A stretch of 64,000 nt of DNA from an uncultured Gammaproteobacteria bacterium (GCA_958295465.1 OY282353.1:4951001-5015000); one strand, 5' to 3'; shown: positions 9,280-17,502, numbered from the stretch's first letter. Program-made: numbers and translations. Notes: generated by a model not told the origin, from the letters alone.

Positions 9280-9432
9280 ATGCTGCGCCTCGCGTTCGCG
9301 CTGCCGTTGGTGGCGATCGCCGCGGGCTGCGGGCAGAAGGGATCGCTGTACCATCCCCCGCAACCCGGCGCCGAGCCGAACGACGACGAGACCAGCGCAG
9401 CGCCGGCGGCCCCGGACTCGCGCCCCGCGTAA
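9280..9432 (+). CDS. lptM: LPS translocon maturation chaperone LptM-like lipoprotein
   Basis: A 50-residue lipoprotein with a signal peptide and lipobox (LVAIAAGC), followed immediately by GQKGSLYHPP, the hallmark of the LptM (formerly YifL) family, and a short Pro/Ala/Asp tail. In E. coli the protein assists oxidative maturation of LptD in the outer membrane. Its position just upstream of lysA is the standard gammaproteobacterial arrangement. An upstream in-frame ATG at 9229 would add 17 residues before the signal peptide, which seems less likely. Confidence 0.85.
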   Translation: MLRLAFALPLVAIAAGCGQKGSLYHPPQPGAEPNDDETSAAPAAPDSRPA

Positions 9433-9482
9433 CGCCCCCCGGTCTTCAACCGCCCGGGCCGATGCACCCGCCGCGCACCCAC

Positions 9483-10733
9483 ATGCCACCGCGTGGCGGA
9501 CTCGGCATGGAAGGCGTGGAGCTCGAACGGATCGCGCACGACGTCGGGACGCCCTGCTTCGTCTACTCGCGCGCCGGGATCGAGCACGCCTGGCGCCAGT
9601 ACGACGGGGCGCTGGCCGGCATCGCGCACGAGGTGTGCTACGCGGTCAAGGCGAACTCGAACCTCGCGGTCATCGACGTGCTCGGCCGGCTCGGGGCGGG
9701 GTTCGACATCGTCTCCGCCGGCGAGCTCGAACGGGTGCTTGCCGCGGGGGTGCCGGCCGAGCGCATCGTCTTCTCCGGCGTCGGCAAGAGCGATGCGGAG
9801 ATGGCGGCGGCGCTGGAGGCCGGGGTCGGATGCTTCAACGTGGAATCGGCCCAGGAGATCCGGCGGCTGGCGGCGACCGCCGCGCGGACCGGCCGGACGG
9901 CTCCGGTGTCGCTCCGGGTCAATCCCGACATCGACGCCCTGACCCACCCCTACATCACCACCGGGCTGCGCGAGAACAAGTTCGGGATCCCCATCGACGA
10001 GGCGCGAGGGCTGTACGCGCAGGCCGCGGCGAGCCCGGCGCTCGCGGTGCGCGGGATCGGTTGCCACATCGGCTCGCAGCTCGCGAACATCGAACCCTTC
10101 CTCGACGCGCTGGAACGTCTCCTCGCGCTCCGCGACGCGCTCGCCGGGGACGGGATCCGCCTCTCGCATCTCAACCTCGGCGGCGGGCTCGGCATCCGCT
10201 ACCGGGACGAATCGCCGCCGCCGCCGGCCGATCTCGCCGGTGCGCTCGTCGAGCGGCTCGCGGGCCGGGACCTGGTGCTGGTGCTGGAGCCGGGCCGCTC
10301 CATCGTGGGCAACGCGGGAGTGCTGCTCACCCGGGTCGAATACCTCAAGCGCAATGGGGAGAAGCGGTTCGCGGTGGTGGACGCGGCGATGAACGATCTG
10401 CTCCGCCCGGCCCTTTACGACGCCTGGCATGACGTCGTCCCGGTGAAGCCGCGTGCCGGCGCCCCGGAGCTCTACGAGATCGTCGGTCCCATCTGCGAGT
10501 CCGGAGATTTCCTCGCGCGCGCGCGCGCGCTCGTGCTGGAGCCCGGCGACCTGCTCGCGGTGCAGTCCGCCGGCGCGTATGCATTCGCGATGAGCTCGAA
10601 CTACAACACCCGCCCGCGGGCCGCGGAGGTGATGGTGGACGGCGACCGCTACCACGTGGTGCGGCGGCGCGAACGGGTGCGCGATCTCTTCGCCGGGGAG
10701 TCGGTGTTGCCGGCCGGTCCGGTGCCGGCGTAG
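9483..10733 (+). CDS. lysA: Diaminopimelate decarboxylase
   Basis: Catalyses meso-diaminopimelate to L-lysine plus CO2, the last step of lysine synthesis. PLP-binding lysine lies in VCYAVKANSN; other marks are HIGSQL, the glycine-rich GGGLGI phosphate loop, LEPGRSIVGNAG and the C-terminal ICESGDFLA / SAGAYAFAMSSNYN. Length (about 416 residues) is normal. In-frame ATGs at 9462, 9483 and 9507 are all possible; homology starts around MEGVELERIA, so 9483 is a compromise. It follows lptM after a short gap and is probably co-transcribed. Confidence 0.93.
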   Translation: MPPRGGLGMEGVELERIAHDVGTPCFVYSRAGIEHAWRQYDGALAGIAHEVCYAVKANSNLAVIDVLGRLGAGFDIVSAGELERVLAAGVPAERIVFSGVGKSDAEMAAALEAGVGCFNVESAQEIRRLAATAARTGRTAPVSLRVNPDIDALTHPYITTGLRENKFGIPIDEARGLYAQAAASPALAVRGIGCHIGSQLANIEPFLDALERLLALRDALAGDGIRLSHLNLGGGLGIRYRDESPPPPADLAGALVERLAGRDLVLVLEPGRSIVGNAGVLLTRVEYLKRNGEKRFAVVDAAMNDLLRPALYDAWHDVVPVKPRAGAPELYEIVGPICESGDFLARARALVLEPGDLLAVQSAGAYAFAMSSNYNTRPRAAEVMVDGDRYHVVRRRERVRDLFAGESVLPAGPVPA

Positions 10734-10854
10734 CGCCCCGCACCACGGCACCGAAAGCGGCCGGGATGCGACGCCTGACCGGTATTTCCCGCCAGCTTTC
10801 GAGGCCCCCGACGGCAGCATCATCACCCTCGACACCGGGATGCGACGCCTGACC

Positions 10855-10967
10855 GACCATTCCCGCCAAACTCGACGACGCCCATCGAACCACCACGCCC
10901 GGACGGCAGAGGACACCGCGAAGTCCCGATCACACGACCGTGTCCGGGACGCTGGCGGGAATCGCGG
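10855..10967 (+). repeat. Dispersed ~120 bp imperfect palindromic intergenic repeat, copy B
   Basis: Left arm ACCATTCCCGCCAAAC and right arm ACGCTGGCGGGAATCGCGG bracket a core similar to copies A and C, including CATCGAACCACCACG and GAAGTCCCGATCAC. Just before it an 18 bp direct repeat, GGGATGCGACGCCTGACC, occurs at 10763 and 10837, each followed by ATT(T)CCCGCCA, so part of the left arm is duplicated. It fills the gap between lysA and the PP-loop gene. Confidence 0.7.
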
Positions 10968-11020
10968 ACGCATGACCACCGGTGCTCCCCACCGGCCCGC
11001 TCCCGGCGTAAGATCCGGGC

Positions 11021-12064
11021 ATGGAACAGCCACGCAAAGCGGTCGCGCTGATCTCCGGCGGGCTCGACTCGATGCTCGCCGCGAAGGTCGTGCTGGAGCA
11101 GGGGGTGCGGGTCGAAGGGCTCAACTTCTTCACCGGCTTCTGCGTCGAGGGGCATACCCACGCCATCCGCAAACAGGATCGAGCCAGGCCCAAGCGCAAC
11201 AACGCGCTGTGGGTGGCGGAGCAGCTCGGCATCAAGCTGCACTTCGTCGACGTGGTGGAGGAGTACAAGCCGATCGTGCTGAACCCCAGGCACGGCTACG
11301 GCGCGAACCTCAACCCCTGCCTCGACTGCAAGAGCTTCATGGTGGGGCGCGCGAACGAATGGCGGCGCGAGCGCGGCTTCGGCTTCATCGTCACCGGGGA
11401 GGTGGTCGGGCAGCGTCCCATGTCGCAACGCCGCGACACCATGCCGGTGGTGGCCCGGGAGTCGGGGGCGGGGGATCGGCTGCTCCGGCCCTTGTGCGCG
11501 AAAAGACTCGATCCGACGTTGCCCGAGCGCGAAGGCTGGGTCGATCGCGAGCGCCTGCACGATTTCCACGGCCGTTCGCGCAAGCCGCAGATGGCGCTGG
11601 CCGAGTCCTTCGGCTTCACCGACTACGCCCAGCCCGCGGGCGGCTGCTGCTTCCTCACCAACCGCCAGTACGCCTCGAAGCTCACCGACCTCTGGACGAG
11701 CCGGGGCCGGCGCGACTACGACCTCGACGACGTCATGCTGCTCAAGGTGGGCCGTCACATCCGGCCGCGTCCCCACTTCAAGCTCATCGTCGCCCGCGAG
11801 GAAGGCGAGAACCGCTACCTGGAAGGCTACCGGAAGCGGTTCACGCACCTGCGCACCACGAGCCATCAGGGTCCGCTCACCCTGGTCGACGGCGCCGGCG
11901 GCGACGACGACCTGCTCCTCGCCGCGCGCGTGACGGCCCGCTTCAGCCAGGGGCGGGACGCCGATCGGGTCACGGTCGAGATCGTCGAGTGTGGCGGGGA
12001 GAGCCGCACCTCGGAGGTCGCGCCATTGAACCCGGACGAGATCCCCCCGTCCTGGTATGTCTGA
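11021..12064 (+). CDS. PP-loop ATPase, tRNA thiouridylase-like (ThiI/MnmA-related)
   Basis: The N terminus has the PP-loop SGGLDSMLAAKV, which adenylates tRNA before sulfur insertion. Cysteines follow in NPCLDCKSFM and PAGGCCFL, plus a VTGEVVGQRPMSQ segment. The C-terminal ~110 residues (LLKVGRHIRPRPHFKLIVAREE) resemble an NFACT-R/DUF814-like RNA-binding tail. Databases often label such proteins tRNA (5-methylaminomethyl-2-thiouridylate)-methyltransferase, but the motifs fit an s4U/s2U-type thiolase. A TusA-like sulfur carrier lies 230 bases downstream, supporting a sulfur-relay role. The modified nucleotide is not known. Confidence 0.8.
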   Translation: MEQPRKAVALISGGLDSMLAAKVVLEQGVRVEGLNFFTGFCVEGHTHAIRKQDRARPKRNNALWVAEQLGIKLHFVDVVEEYKPIVLNPRHGYGANLNPCLDCKSFMVGRANEWRRERGFGFIVTGEVVGQRPMSQRRDTMPVVARESGAGDRLLRPLCAKRLDPTLPEREGWVDRERLHDFHGRSRKPQMALAESFGFTDYAQPAGGCCFLTNRQYASKLTDLWTSRGRRDYDLDDVMLLKVGRHIRPRPHFKLIVAREEGENRYLEGYRKRFTHLRTTSHQGPLTLVDGAGGDDDLLLAARVTARFSQGRDADRVTVEIVECGGESRTSEVAPLNPDEIPPSWYV

Positions 12065-12194
12065 GTTCCGGTGAATTCCAGGAACCGGGAAACCATCCGG
12101 CCCGGATGTCCCGGCGGCTTGCAAGGCGAAGGCTTGCAAGCAGGGAGTTCGACAAGGCGACGAAGAATCGTCTGCCGACAGGCTTTTGACTTCG

Positions 12195-12250
12195 TAACGC
12201 CGATCCCAAGCTCACAACAGGCGCCTGGTTCCGGTGATGCCGGGTCAGGG
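12195..12250 (+). repeat. Dispersed repeat, second family, copy 1
   Basis: About 53 bases are about 80-85% identical, by eye, to the reverse complement of 45633-45690. The shared core is ACAGGCGCCTGGTTCCGG followed by GCCGGGTC, preceded by CGCCGATCCC and TCAC. It contains the palindrome CAGGCGCCTG. It lies in the non-coding gap between the PP-loop gene and the TusA-like gene. Confidence 0.55.
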
Positions 12251-12294
12251 AGCGATGAGCCGATGAGACGTCCAGGCCGGTTCCGGAGCCTCCG

Positions 12295-12552
12295 ATGACC
12301 CCACGACACACCCTCGACGCCCGGAACCTGCTGTGCCCGATGCCGGTGATCCGCGTGCAGAAAGCGATGGAGTCGCTCGCCCCGGGCGAGGAGATCGAGG
12401 TGCGGTGCACGGACCCGGGCGCGATGAGCGACGTGCCGGCGTGGTGCCGCGTACACGGCCACGAGGTGCTGGAGGCCGCCGAGGACGACGCCGGCAAGAT
12501 CCGGATCACGATCCGGGCGGGACCGGGCGACGACGATGGCCGCTCCGCCTGA
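12295..12552 (+). CDS. TusA-family sulfur carrier/sulfurtransferase
   Basis: An 85-residue protein with the family motif LDARNLLCPMPVIRVQKAM. The cysteine in LCPMP carries the persulfide in TusA/SirA proteins. The remainder (IEVRCTDPGAMSDVPAWCRVHGHEVLE) matches the two-layered TusA fold. It probably passes sulfur to tRNA thiolation or another sulfur pathway; the upstream PP-loop gene is a plausible acceptor. The stop overlaps the CDF gene start by 17 bases, so the two genes are coupled. Whether it is TusA proper or a paralogue cannot be decided here. Confidence 0.9.
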   Translation: MTPRHTLDARNLLCPMPVIRVQKAMESLAPGEEIEVRCTDPGAMSDVPAWCRVHGHEVLEAAEDDAGKIRITIRAGPGDDDGRSA

Positions 12553-13735
12553 GTCGGCAAGCTCCGGACGGGAGCTCATCGCGCGGCTGCGCGACGCTTC
12601 GCCCGGGCGCTATGCGGTCATCCGCCGGGTCACCCTCGTCGGCGCGGGGGTCGATCTGGTCCTGGCGCTGGCGAAGGTCGGCGGCGGGCTCGCCGCGCAG
12701 TCGCAGTCACTGATCGCCGACGGTGTGCATTCGGTATCGGATCTCGTCACCGACCTGCTCGTCCTGCTGGCCGCGAAGCTCGCGCGCGGCAAACCGGACG
12801 CCGATCACCCCTACGGGCACGAACGCATCGAGACCGCGGCCACCGTGGCGCTCGGCATGGTGCTGATCCTCATCGGAGCCGGAATCGCGTTCGATTCGTT
12901 CCGGAGGCTGTTCCACCCCGAAGAGCTCCAGACCCCGGCGTGGTGGGCGATGGCGATCGCGGCGGTCTCGGTCGCGTTCAAGGAAGCCGTGTACCACTAC
13001 ACCATGCGCGCCGCACGCCGCTTTCGCTCCAGGCTCCTCGAAGCGAACGCGTGGCACGCGCGCAGCGACGCGGCGTCATCGCTGGTGGTCATCGTCGGAG
13101 TCGGCGGCGCGCTGCTCGGACTCGGCTATCTCGACGCGGTGGCCGCGGTCATCGTGTCCTGGATGATCGGCAGGATGGGCTACCGCCTCGCCCGGCGAAG
13201 CGTGGAGGAGCTGATCGACACCGGGCTCGAACCCGAGCAGGTCGAGGCGATCCGCGCGGCGCTGATGGAGGTCGGCGGGGTACGCGACCTCCACATGCTG
13301 CGCACGCGCCAGATGGGGCCGAAATCACTCGTCGACGTGCACGTCCTGCTCGACGATCCGAAGCTCAGCGTGTCGGAAGGACACCAGATCAGCGAGACCG
13401 CCCGGGCCGAGCTCATTCGGAAGTTCCGCGACGTCGAGGACGTGACGGTCCACATCGACCCGGAGGACGACGAGGACGTCACCCCGGGGCGCCACCTCGG
13501 GCTGCGCAGGGAGATCGAGGCCAGACTGAGGGCGGCCTGGGCCGGCGTCCCGGAGGCGGAGGCGATCCGCCGGATCACCCTGCACTACCTCGGAGGCCGC
13601 ATCGAAGTCGAGGTCGAGCTGCCCCTCGACGTCGCGCTCGGCCGCGATGATGCCCCGGAACCGATTCGGCGGCGCTTCGAGCAGGCGGTGAGCAACGATC
13701 CGGACGTAAGCGAGGTGCGGGTGCTGTTCGGCTGA
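12536..13735 (+). CDS. Cation diffusion facilitator (CDF) metal efflux transporter
   Basis: A 399-residue inner-membrane antiporter of the CDF family, which exports Zn2+, Fe2+ or similar ions. Helix 2 has the metal site SLIADGVHSVSDLVTD and helix 5 AWHARSDAASSLVV, followed by the DHPYGHERIET cytoplasmic loop motif. A C-terminal dimerisation domain with VDVHVLLDDPKLSVSEGHQISE follows. A second ferredoxin-like segment after residue ~310 makes it longer than FieF (about 300 residues), like longer bacterial CDFs. It overlaps the TusA-like gene. Confidence 0.9.
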   Translation: MAAPPESASSGRELIARLRDASPGRYAVIRRVTLVGAGVDLVLALAKVGGGLAAQSQSLIADGVHSVSDLVTDLLVLLAAKLARGKPDADHPYGHERIETAATVALGMVLILIGAGIAFDSFRRLFHPEELQTPAWWAMAIAAVSVAFKEAVYHYTMRAARRFRSRLLEANAWHARSDAASSLVVIVGVGGALLGLGYLDAVAAVIVSWMIGRMGYRLARRSVEELIDTGLEPEQVEAIRAALMEVGGVRDLHMLRTRQMGPKSLVDVHVLLDDPKLSVSEGHQISETARAELIRKFRDVEDVTVHIDPEDDEDVTPGRHLGLRREIEARLRAAWAGVPEAEAIRRITLHYLGGRIEVEVELPLDVALGRDDAPEPIRRRFEQAVSNDPDVSEVRVLFG

Positions 13736-13736
13736 T

Positions 13737-13860
13737 CGGCCATTCCCGCCGAGGTCCCGAATCCGGCCGCGTCACCGGGATTTCCCGCCTTCCCTGCCGC
13801 CTGGGCATCCGGCCGTGGTGATTCGACGACCGTTTTCCGGCTTGGCGGGAATTGCCGCCG
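13737..13860 (-). repeat. Dispersed ~120 bp imperfect palindromic intergenic repeat, copy C (inverted)
   Basis: Begins directly after the CDF stop codon. Read on the minus strand it matches copy A almost through its length: CAATTCCCGCCAAGCC, CGGAAAACG, ATGCCCAGGCGGC, GGGAAATCCCGGTGAC, then GCGGGAATGGCC. The arms ATTCCCGCC and GGCGGGAAT pair, so the transcript could fold into a long hairpin and may end CDF transcription. Confidence 0.7.
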
Positions 13861-13993
13861 GCTGATACGCCGATTTGAATCATTCGGCCAATCTGGTGCA
13901 TTGTTTCGGTACGATCCGCCACTGGCGAGCAAGGAGCGGCCGAGACCACAGACCTGCCCTGTCAACCCGACCGATCACAGGAGATTCCCGGAA

Positions 13994-15400
13994 ATGTCCG
14001 CTGAAGACATATTGAAAACGATTGCTGAAAAGGAGGTGAAGTTCGTCGATCTGCGCTTCACCGACACCGTGGGCAAGGAGCAGCACGTCAGCCTCCCTGC
14101 GAAGATGGTGGACGAGGATCTGTTCGAAGACGGCAAGATGTTCGACGGCTCGTCGATCGCCGGCTGGAAGGGGATCCAGGAATCGGACATGGTGCTCATG
14201 CCCGATACCTCGACCGCCATCCTCGACCCCTTCTCCGACGAAACGACCCTGAACCTGCGCTGCGACGTGCTGGAGCCTGCGACGATGACCGGGTACGAGC
14301 GCTGCCCGCGTTCGGTCGCCCGGCGCGCGGTGGCCTACATGCAGTCGACGGGGATCGCCGACGAGGTCTTCTTCGGCCCCGAGCCCGAGTTCTTCATCTT
14401 CGACTCGGTGGCCTGGAACGACGACATGTCGGGCGCCTTCTACCGCATCCGCTCCGAGGAAGCGGACTGGAGCAAGGGCCTCGAATTCGAAGACGGGAAC
14501 ATGGGGCATCGGCCCGGGGTGAAGGGCGGCTACTTCCCGGTCCCGCCCGTCGATTCCCTCTCCGATCTTCGCGGCGCGATGTGCCTGGCGATGGAAGAGA
14601 TGGGGATCACCGTGGAGGTCCACCACCACGAGGTCGCCACCGCCGGCCAGTGCGAGATCGGCACGCAGTTCGCGAGCCTCGTGCGCAAGGCCGACGAGAT
14701 CCAGATCCTCAAGTATTGCGTACACAACGTGGCGCAGGCCTACGGCAAGACGGCGACGTTCATGCCCAAGCCGCTCGTCGGCGACAACGGCAGCGGCATG
14801 CACTGCCACCAGTCCATCTCGAAGGGCGGCAAGAACCTCTTCAGCGGCGACAAGTACGCCGGCCTCTCGCAGGAAGCGCTGTGGTACATCGGCGGCATCT
14901 TCAAGCACGCGCGCGCCCTCAACGCCTTCACCAACTCCGGCACCAACAGCTACAAGCGCCTGGTGAAGGGCTTCGAGGCTCCGACCCTGCTCGCGTACTC
15001 GGGACGCAACCGCTCGGCGTCGGTGCGGATCCCGCACACCGGCGCCTCGGGGCGCCGCGTCGAGGTGCGCTTCCCCGATTCGAGCGGCAACCCGTACCTG
15101 ATGTTCGCGGCGATGATGCTCGCCGGGCTCGACGGCATCCAGAACCGGATCGATCCGGGCGAGCCGATGGACAAGGACCTCTACGACCTGCCGCCCGAGG
15201 AAGAGGCCAACATCAAGACCGTGTGCAACACCCTCGAGCAGGCCCTGGAGGCGCTCGCCGCGGACCGCGACTTCCTCAAGGCGGGCGGGGTGTTCAGCGA
15301 CGACATCATCGACGCCTACATCGAGCTCAAGGAGGCGGAGGTGACCCGTTTCCTGATGACCACCCATCCGATCGAGTTCGACATGTACTACAGCCTCTGA
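13994..15400 (+). CDS. glnA: Glutamine synthetase, type I
   Basis: Makes glutamine from glutamate, ammonia and ATP. The 468 residues equal the normal GSI length. Seen: VDLRFTDTVGKEQHVS, MFDGSSIAGWKGI, GPEPEFFIFD, HHHEVATAGQCEIG, FMPKPLVGDNGSGMHCHQS, NRSASVRIPH, and the adenylylation-site tyrosine in LYDLPPEE. Start ATG 13994 has AGGAGA nine bases upstream. A TGGTGCA half-site resembling an NtrC-binding half-site lies at 13894-13900, but I see no convincing sigma-54 promoter. A strong hairpin follows the stop. Confidence 0.97.
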   Translation: MSAEDILKTIAEKEVKFVDLRFTDTVGKEQHVSLPAKMVDEDLFEDGKMFDGSSIAGWKGIQESDMVLMPDTSTAILDPFSDETTLNLRCDVLEPATMTGYERCPRSVARRAVAYMQSTGIADEVFFGPEPEFFIFDSVAWNDDMSGAFYRIRSEEADWSKGLEFEDGNMGHRPGVKGGYFPVPPVDSLSDLRGAMCLAMEEMGITVEVHHHEVATAGQCEIGTQFASLVRKADEIQILKYCVHNVAQAYGKTATFMPKPLVGDNGSGMHCHQSISKGGKNLFSGDKYAGLSQEALWYIGGIFKHARALNAFTNSGTNSYKRLVKGFEAPTLLAYSGRNRSASVRIPHTGASGRRVEVRFPDSSGNPYLMFAAMMLAGLDGIQNRIDPGEPMDKDLYDLPPEEEANIKTVCNTLEQALEALAADRDFLKAGGVFSDDIIDAYIELKEAEVTRFLMTTHPIEFDMYYSL

Positions 15401-15417
15401 GGGCTTTTCCGCGACAG

Positions 15418-15452
15418 GCGGGCTCCGGCGGTTCCATCCCGCCGGAGCCCGC
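15418..15452 (+). terminator. Hairpin terminator after glnA
   Basis: A perfect 14 bp stem (15418-15431 with 15439-15452, GCGGGCTCCGGCGG) and a 7-base loop, 18 bases after the glnA stop. There is no T-tract, so it may act as a 3'-end barrier rather than a classic intrinsic terminator. In the remaining ~300 bases before the peroxiredoxin gene I see no gene. Confidence 0.65.
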
Positions 15453-15749
15453 GCCGCGCGGCATCATCGGGTTGCGGCGGTTGCCGGCAGCATAGCGCAC
15501 GTGCCGGGCGTGCGATGTCCGGCCGTCTGGGGCAGGGCGATCCTGACGGAGCGGGCAGGAACGCACGCCGGCATCGAATACTTCCTCGGCGGGTCTCTCT
15601 CCAGCTCCTGTCAGGGCGAGCCACGCGCCACCAACGACGCCGATTTCGTGCGTGCGGTGCCGCGTGGTCGACAACGGATATGGCCGCGCTATGATTGCCT
15701 GCGCCGCGGCCGATGGCGCCGCGACGCTCGAAGAGACAAGGAGGACACG

Positions 15750-16196
15750 ATGCCGCTGCTCACCGAAGGCAGCCCCGCGCCGGCCTTCTCGGCGCCGAAT
15801 CAGGACAGCACGCCCACGACACTCGACCAGTTCGCGGGCAAATGGCTCGTCCTGTGGTGGTATCCGAAGGCCGACACACCGGGCTGAACCAGGGAAGGCC
15901 AAGGGTTCCGTGATCGATCCCATGACTTCCAGGCGAAGAACGCCGTCATCCTGGGCGCAAGCTTCGACTCTCCGGAGGAGAACAGGGCGTTCAGGGACAA
16001 GTTCAATTTTCCCTACGACCTGCTGTGCGACACCGGCAGAACCATGGGCCTCGCCTATGGCGCGGCCGGCGACGCGGGTGCATCGCATCCCGCGCGCATC
16101 AGCTACCTGATCGACCCGGACGGGAAGATCGCGAAGGTCTACGGCAAGGTGGTCCCCGCCGAGCACCCCGACGAGGTGCTACGGGATCTCGGCTGA
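15750..16196 (+). CDS. Bcp-type peroxiredoxin, probable selenoprotein (in-frame UGA at the peroxidatic Cys)
   Basis: A 148-residue AhpC/TSA (Bcp-like) thiol peroxidase with a perfect AAGGAGG ribosome site before ATG 15750. Codon 46 is TGA (15885-15887), exactly where the family has the peroxidatic cysteine of the TPGCT motif: LVLWWYPKADTPG-U-TREGQGFRD. The same frame then continues with no further stop to 16194-16196, encoding ILGASFDSPEENRAF, FPYDLLCDTGRTMGLAYG, ISYLIDPDGKIAKVYGKV and a normal C terminus. A hairpin 15903-15921 follows the UGA at SECIS-like distance. Selenocysteine versions of this family are known. The alternative is a simple TGC/TGT-to-TGA nonsense mutation, which the otherwise clean frame makes less likely. 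The usual second Cys five residues on is absent. Confidence 0.85.
15903..15921 (+). promoter_or_regulatory. SECIS-like hairpin downstream of the UGA codon
   Basis: GGGTTC (15903-15908) pairs with GATCCC (15916-15921) apart from one internal T-T mismatch. The 7-base loop CGTGATC has G at its second position. The loop starts 21 bases after the UGA. These features fit the loose bacterial SECIS pattern: a stem-loop roughly 16-37 bases after UGA with G in the first two loop positions. The stem is short, so the call is tentative. Confidence 0.45.
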
Positions 16197-16220
16197 GGCT
16201 CGACGCGGCCGGGATCGAAG

Positions 16221-16240
16221 GGCTGCGCCCGGATGCAGCC
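16221..16240. terminator. Small hairpin between convergent genes
   Basis: GGCTGC (16221-16226) and GCAGCC (16235-16240) form a 6 bp stem with an 8-base loop in the 67 bp gap between the convergent peroxiredoxin and MFS genes. It could act as a bidirectional terminator. There is no T-tract. Confidence 0.3.
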
Positions 16241-16263
16241 GTCGGCATGACAGGATTCCGCGC

Positions 16264-17502
16264 TCAATCGGCGCCCGCGGGCACGGCGGTGGATTTGCGC
16301 CGGACGATGACGGGTCTTCGCCGGCCGGGCAACAAGGCGCCCGCCATCGCGGCAACGATGGCAGCGGACCCGAGCCACACGAACAGCAGGTCGAAGCCGC
16401 CCGTGGTATCGAAGACCCAGCCGGCGAGCATGACCGTCAGGCCGGCGACGCCGAGCGCGAGCACGAACTTGGCCCCGTAGGCGAGCGAGCGCCAGCGCGC
16501 CGGCGTGTACTGCGCGACGAGCATGTTCTCCGCGGCGGTAAAGGAGAGGTTGAAGCTCAGGGCCAGCAGGGCCACCACCAGCAGCGGCAGGCCGGCCATG
16601 GACGCGATCACGAACAACAACGGCACCTGGAGCAACCAGAAGACGATGTAGATGCTGCGCGCCGAGAACCGATCCGCGAGCCAGCCGCCCAGGATGCCGC
16701 TGACCGAGGCGCTGCCCGAGACGATCCCGACGAGCAGCCCGATCCGGGTGTAGCTGGTGACCGAACCGTCACCGAGCCCCATCTCGAACAGCTTCGGCAT
16801 GGTATTGGTCAGACCCGCGTACACGAAGCCCGAGCACGCCATGGTGAGGGTCAGGACCATGAACACGCGGTAGGCGTCGCCCGGGTCCCTTGCGGGCGGC
16901 GGGACCCGGTCGGTCCTGGCGTCCGCGACCCAGCCCCGCCGCCAGGAGAAGAGCAGCGCGACCCCCGCCAGCACCGCCACCACACCGGGGATCAGGAAGG
17001 CGGCACGCCATGAGAAGTAGTCGATCATCACTCCGACGAACACCGGGGCCAGAGAGTTGCCGGCGTTGCCGAAGACGCCGTTGATGCCGAGGCTCATGCC
17101 CCGCTTGCGCGCCGATGCCACGATCCAGGCGATGCCCACCGGGTGGTAGATGGCAGCGAACAGGCCGATCATGGTGAGCCCCGCGAAGATCATGTCGGGG
17201 CCGTCGGCGAGACCGGTCACGATGGCCCCGGCGCCGATGCCGAAGAAGAAGATCACCATCATGCCGACCTGGCTCCAGCGGTCCCCGAGCCAGCCGGCCG
17301 GCAGGGCCGCAACCCCGAACAGCACGAGGCCGAGGCTCGACAGGCTCAGCAGCTCGCCATACGGGAGGCCGAACACCTGCGGCAGGTGCAGCACCGCGGT
17401 GGCGTAGAGCACCGTGAACATGTGCGTGCACGTATGGCCGGCGTTGGAGAACGCGATCGCGGCGCGGTCCCTGGCCCGTTCATGCCTTGACGCGGAATTC
17501 AT
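16264..17502 (-). CDS. MFS transporter
   Basis: A 412-residue protein with about twelve membrane helices and major-facilitator features: GWLGDRWSQVGMM after helix 2, a hydrophilic central loop (RTDRVPPPARDPGD), and GGWLADRFSARSIY in the second half. It starts at ATG 17502 with a strong GGAGGAGG site. The substrate is unknown. It lies downstream of the purine-catabolic genes on the same strand, about 165 bases away, so a purine- or urate-related compound is a guess only. Confidence 0.88.
   Translation of the reverse strand: MNSASRHERARDRAAIAFSNAGHTCTHMFTVLYATAVLHLPQVFGLPYGELLSLSSLGLVLFGVAALPAGWLGDRWSQVGMMVIFFFGIGAGAIVTGLADGPDMIFAGLTMIGLFAAIYHPVGIAWIVASARKRGMSLGINGVFGNAGNSLAPVFVGVMIDYFSWRAAFLIPGVVAVLAGVALLFSWRRGWVADARTDRVPPPARDPGDAYRVFMVLTLTMACSGFVYAGLTNTMPKLFEMGLGDGSVTSYTRIGLLVGIVSGSASVSGILGGWLADRFSARSIYIVFWLLQVPLLFVIASMAGLPLLVVALLALSFNLSFTAAENMLVAQYTPARWRSLAYGAKFVLALGVAGLTVMLAGWVFDTTGGFDLLFVWLGSAAIVAAMAGALLPGRRRPVIVRRKSTAVPAGAD

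Noticed and set aside
13894..13900. TGGTGCA upstream of glnA as an NtrC site with a sigma-54 promoter
   Set aside because: Only one half-site is seen and no GG-N10-GC sigma-54 core at a suitable place; kept only as a remark under glnA.
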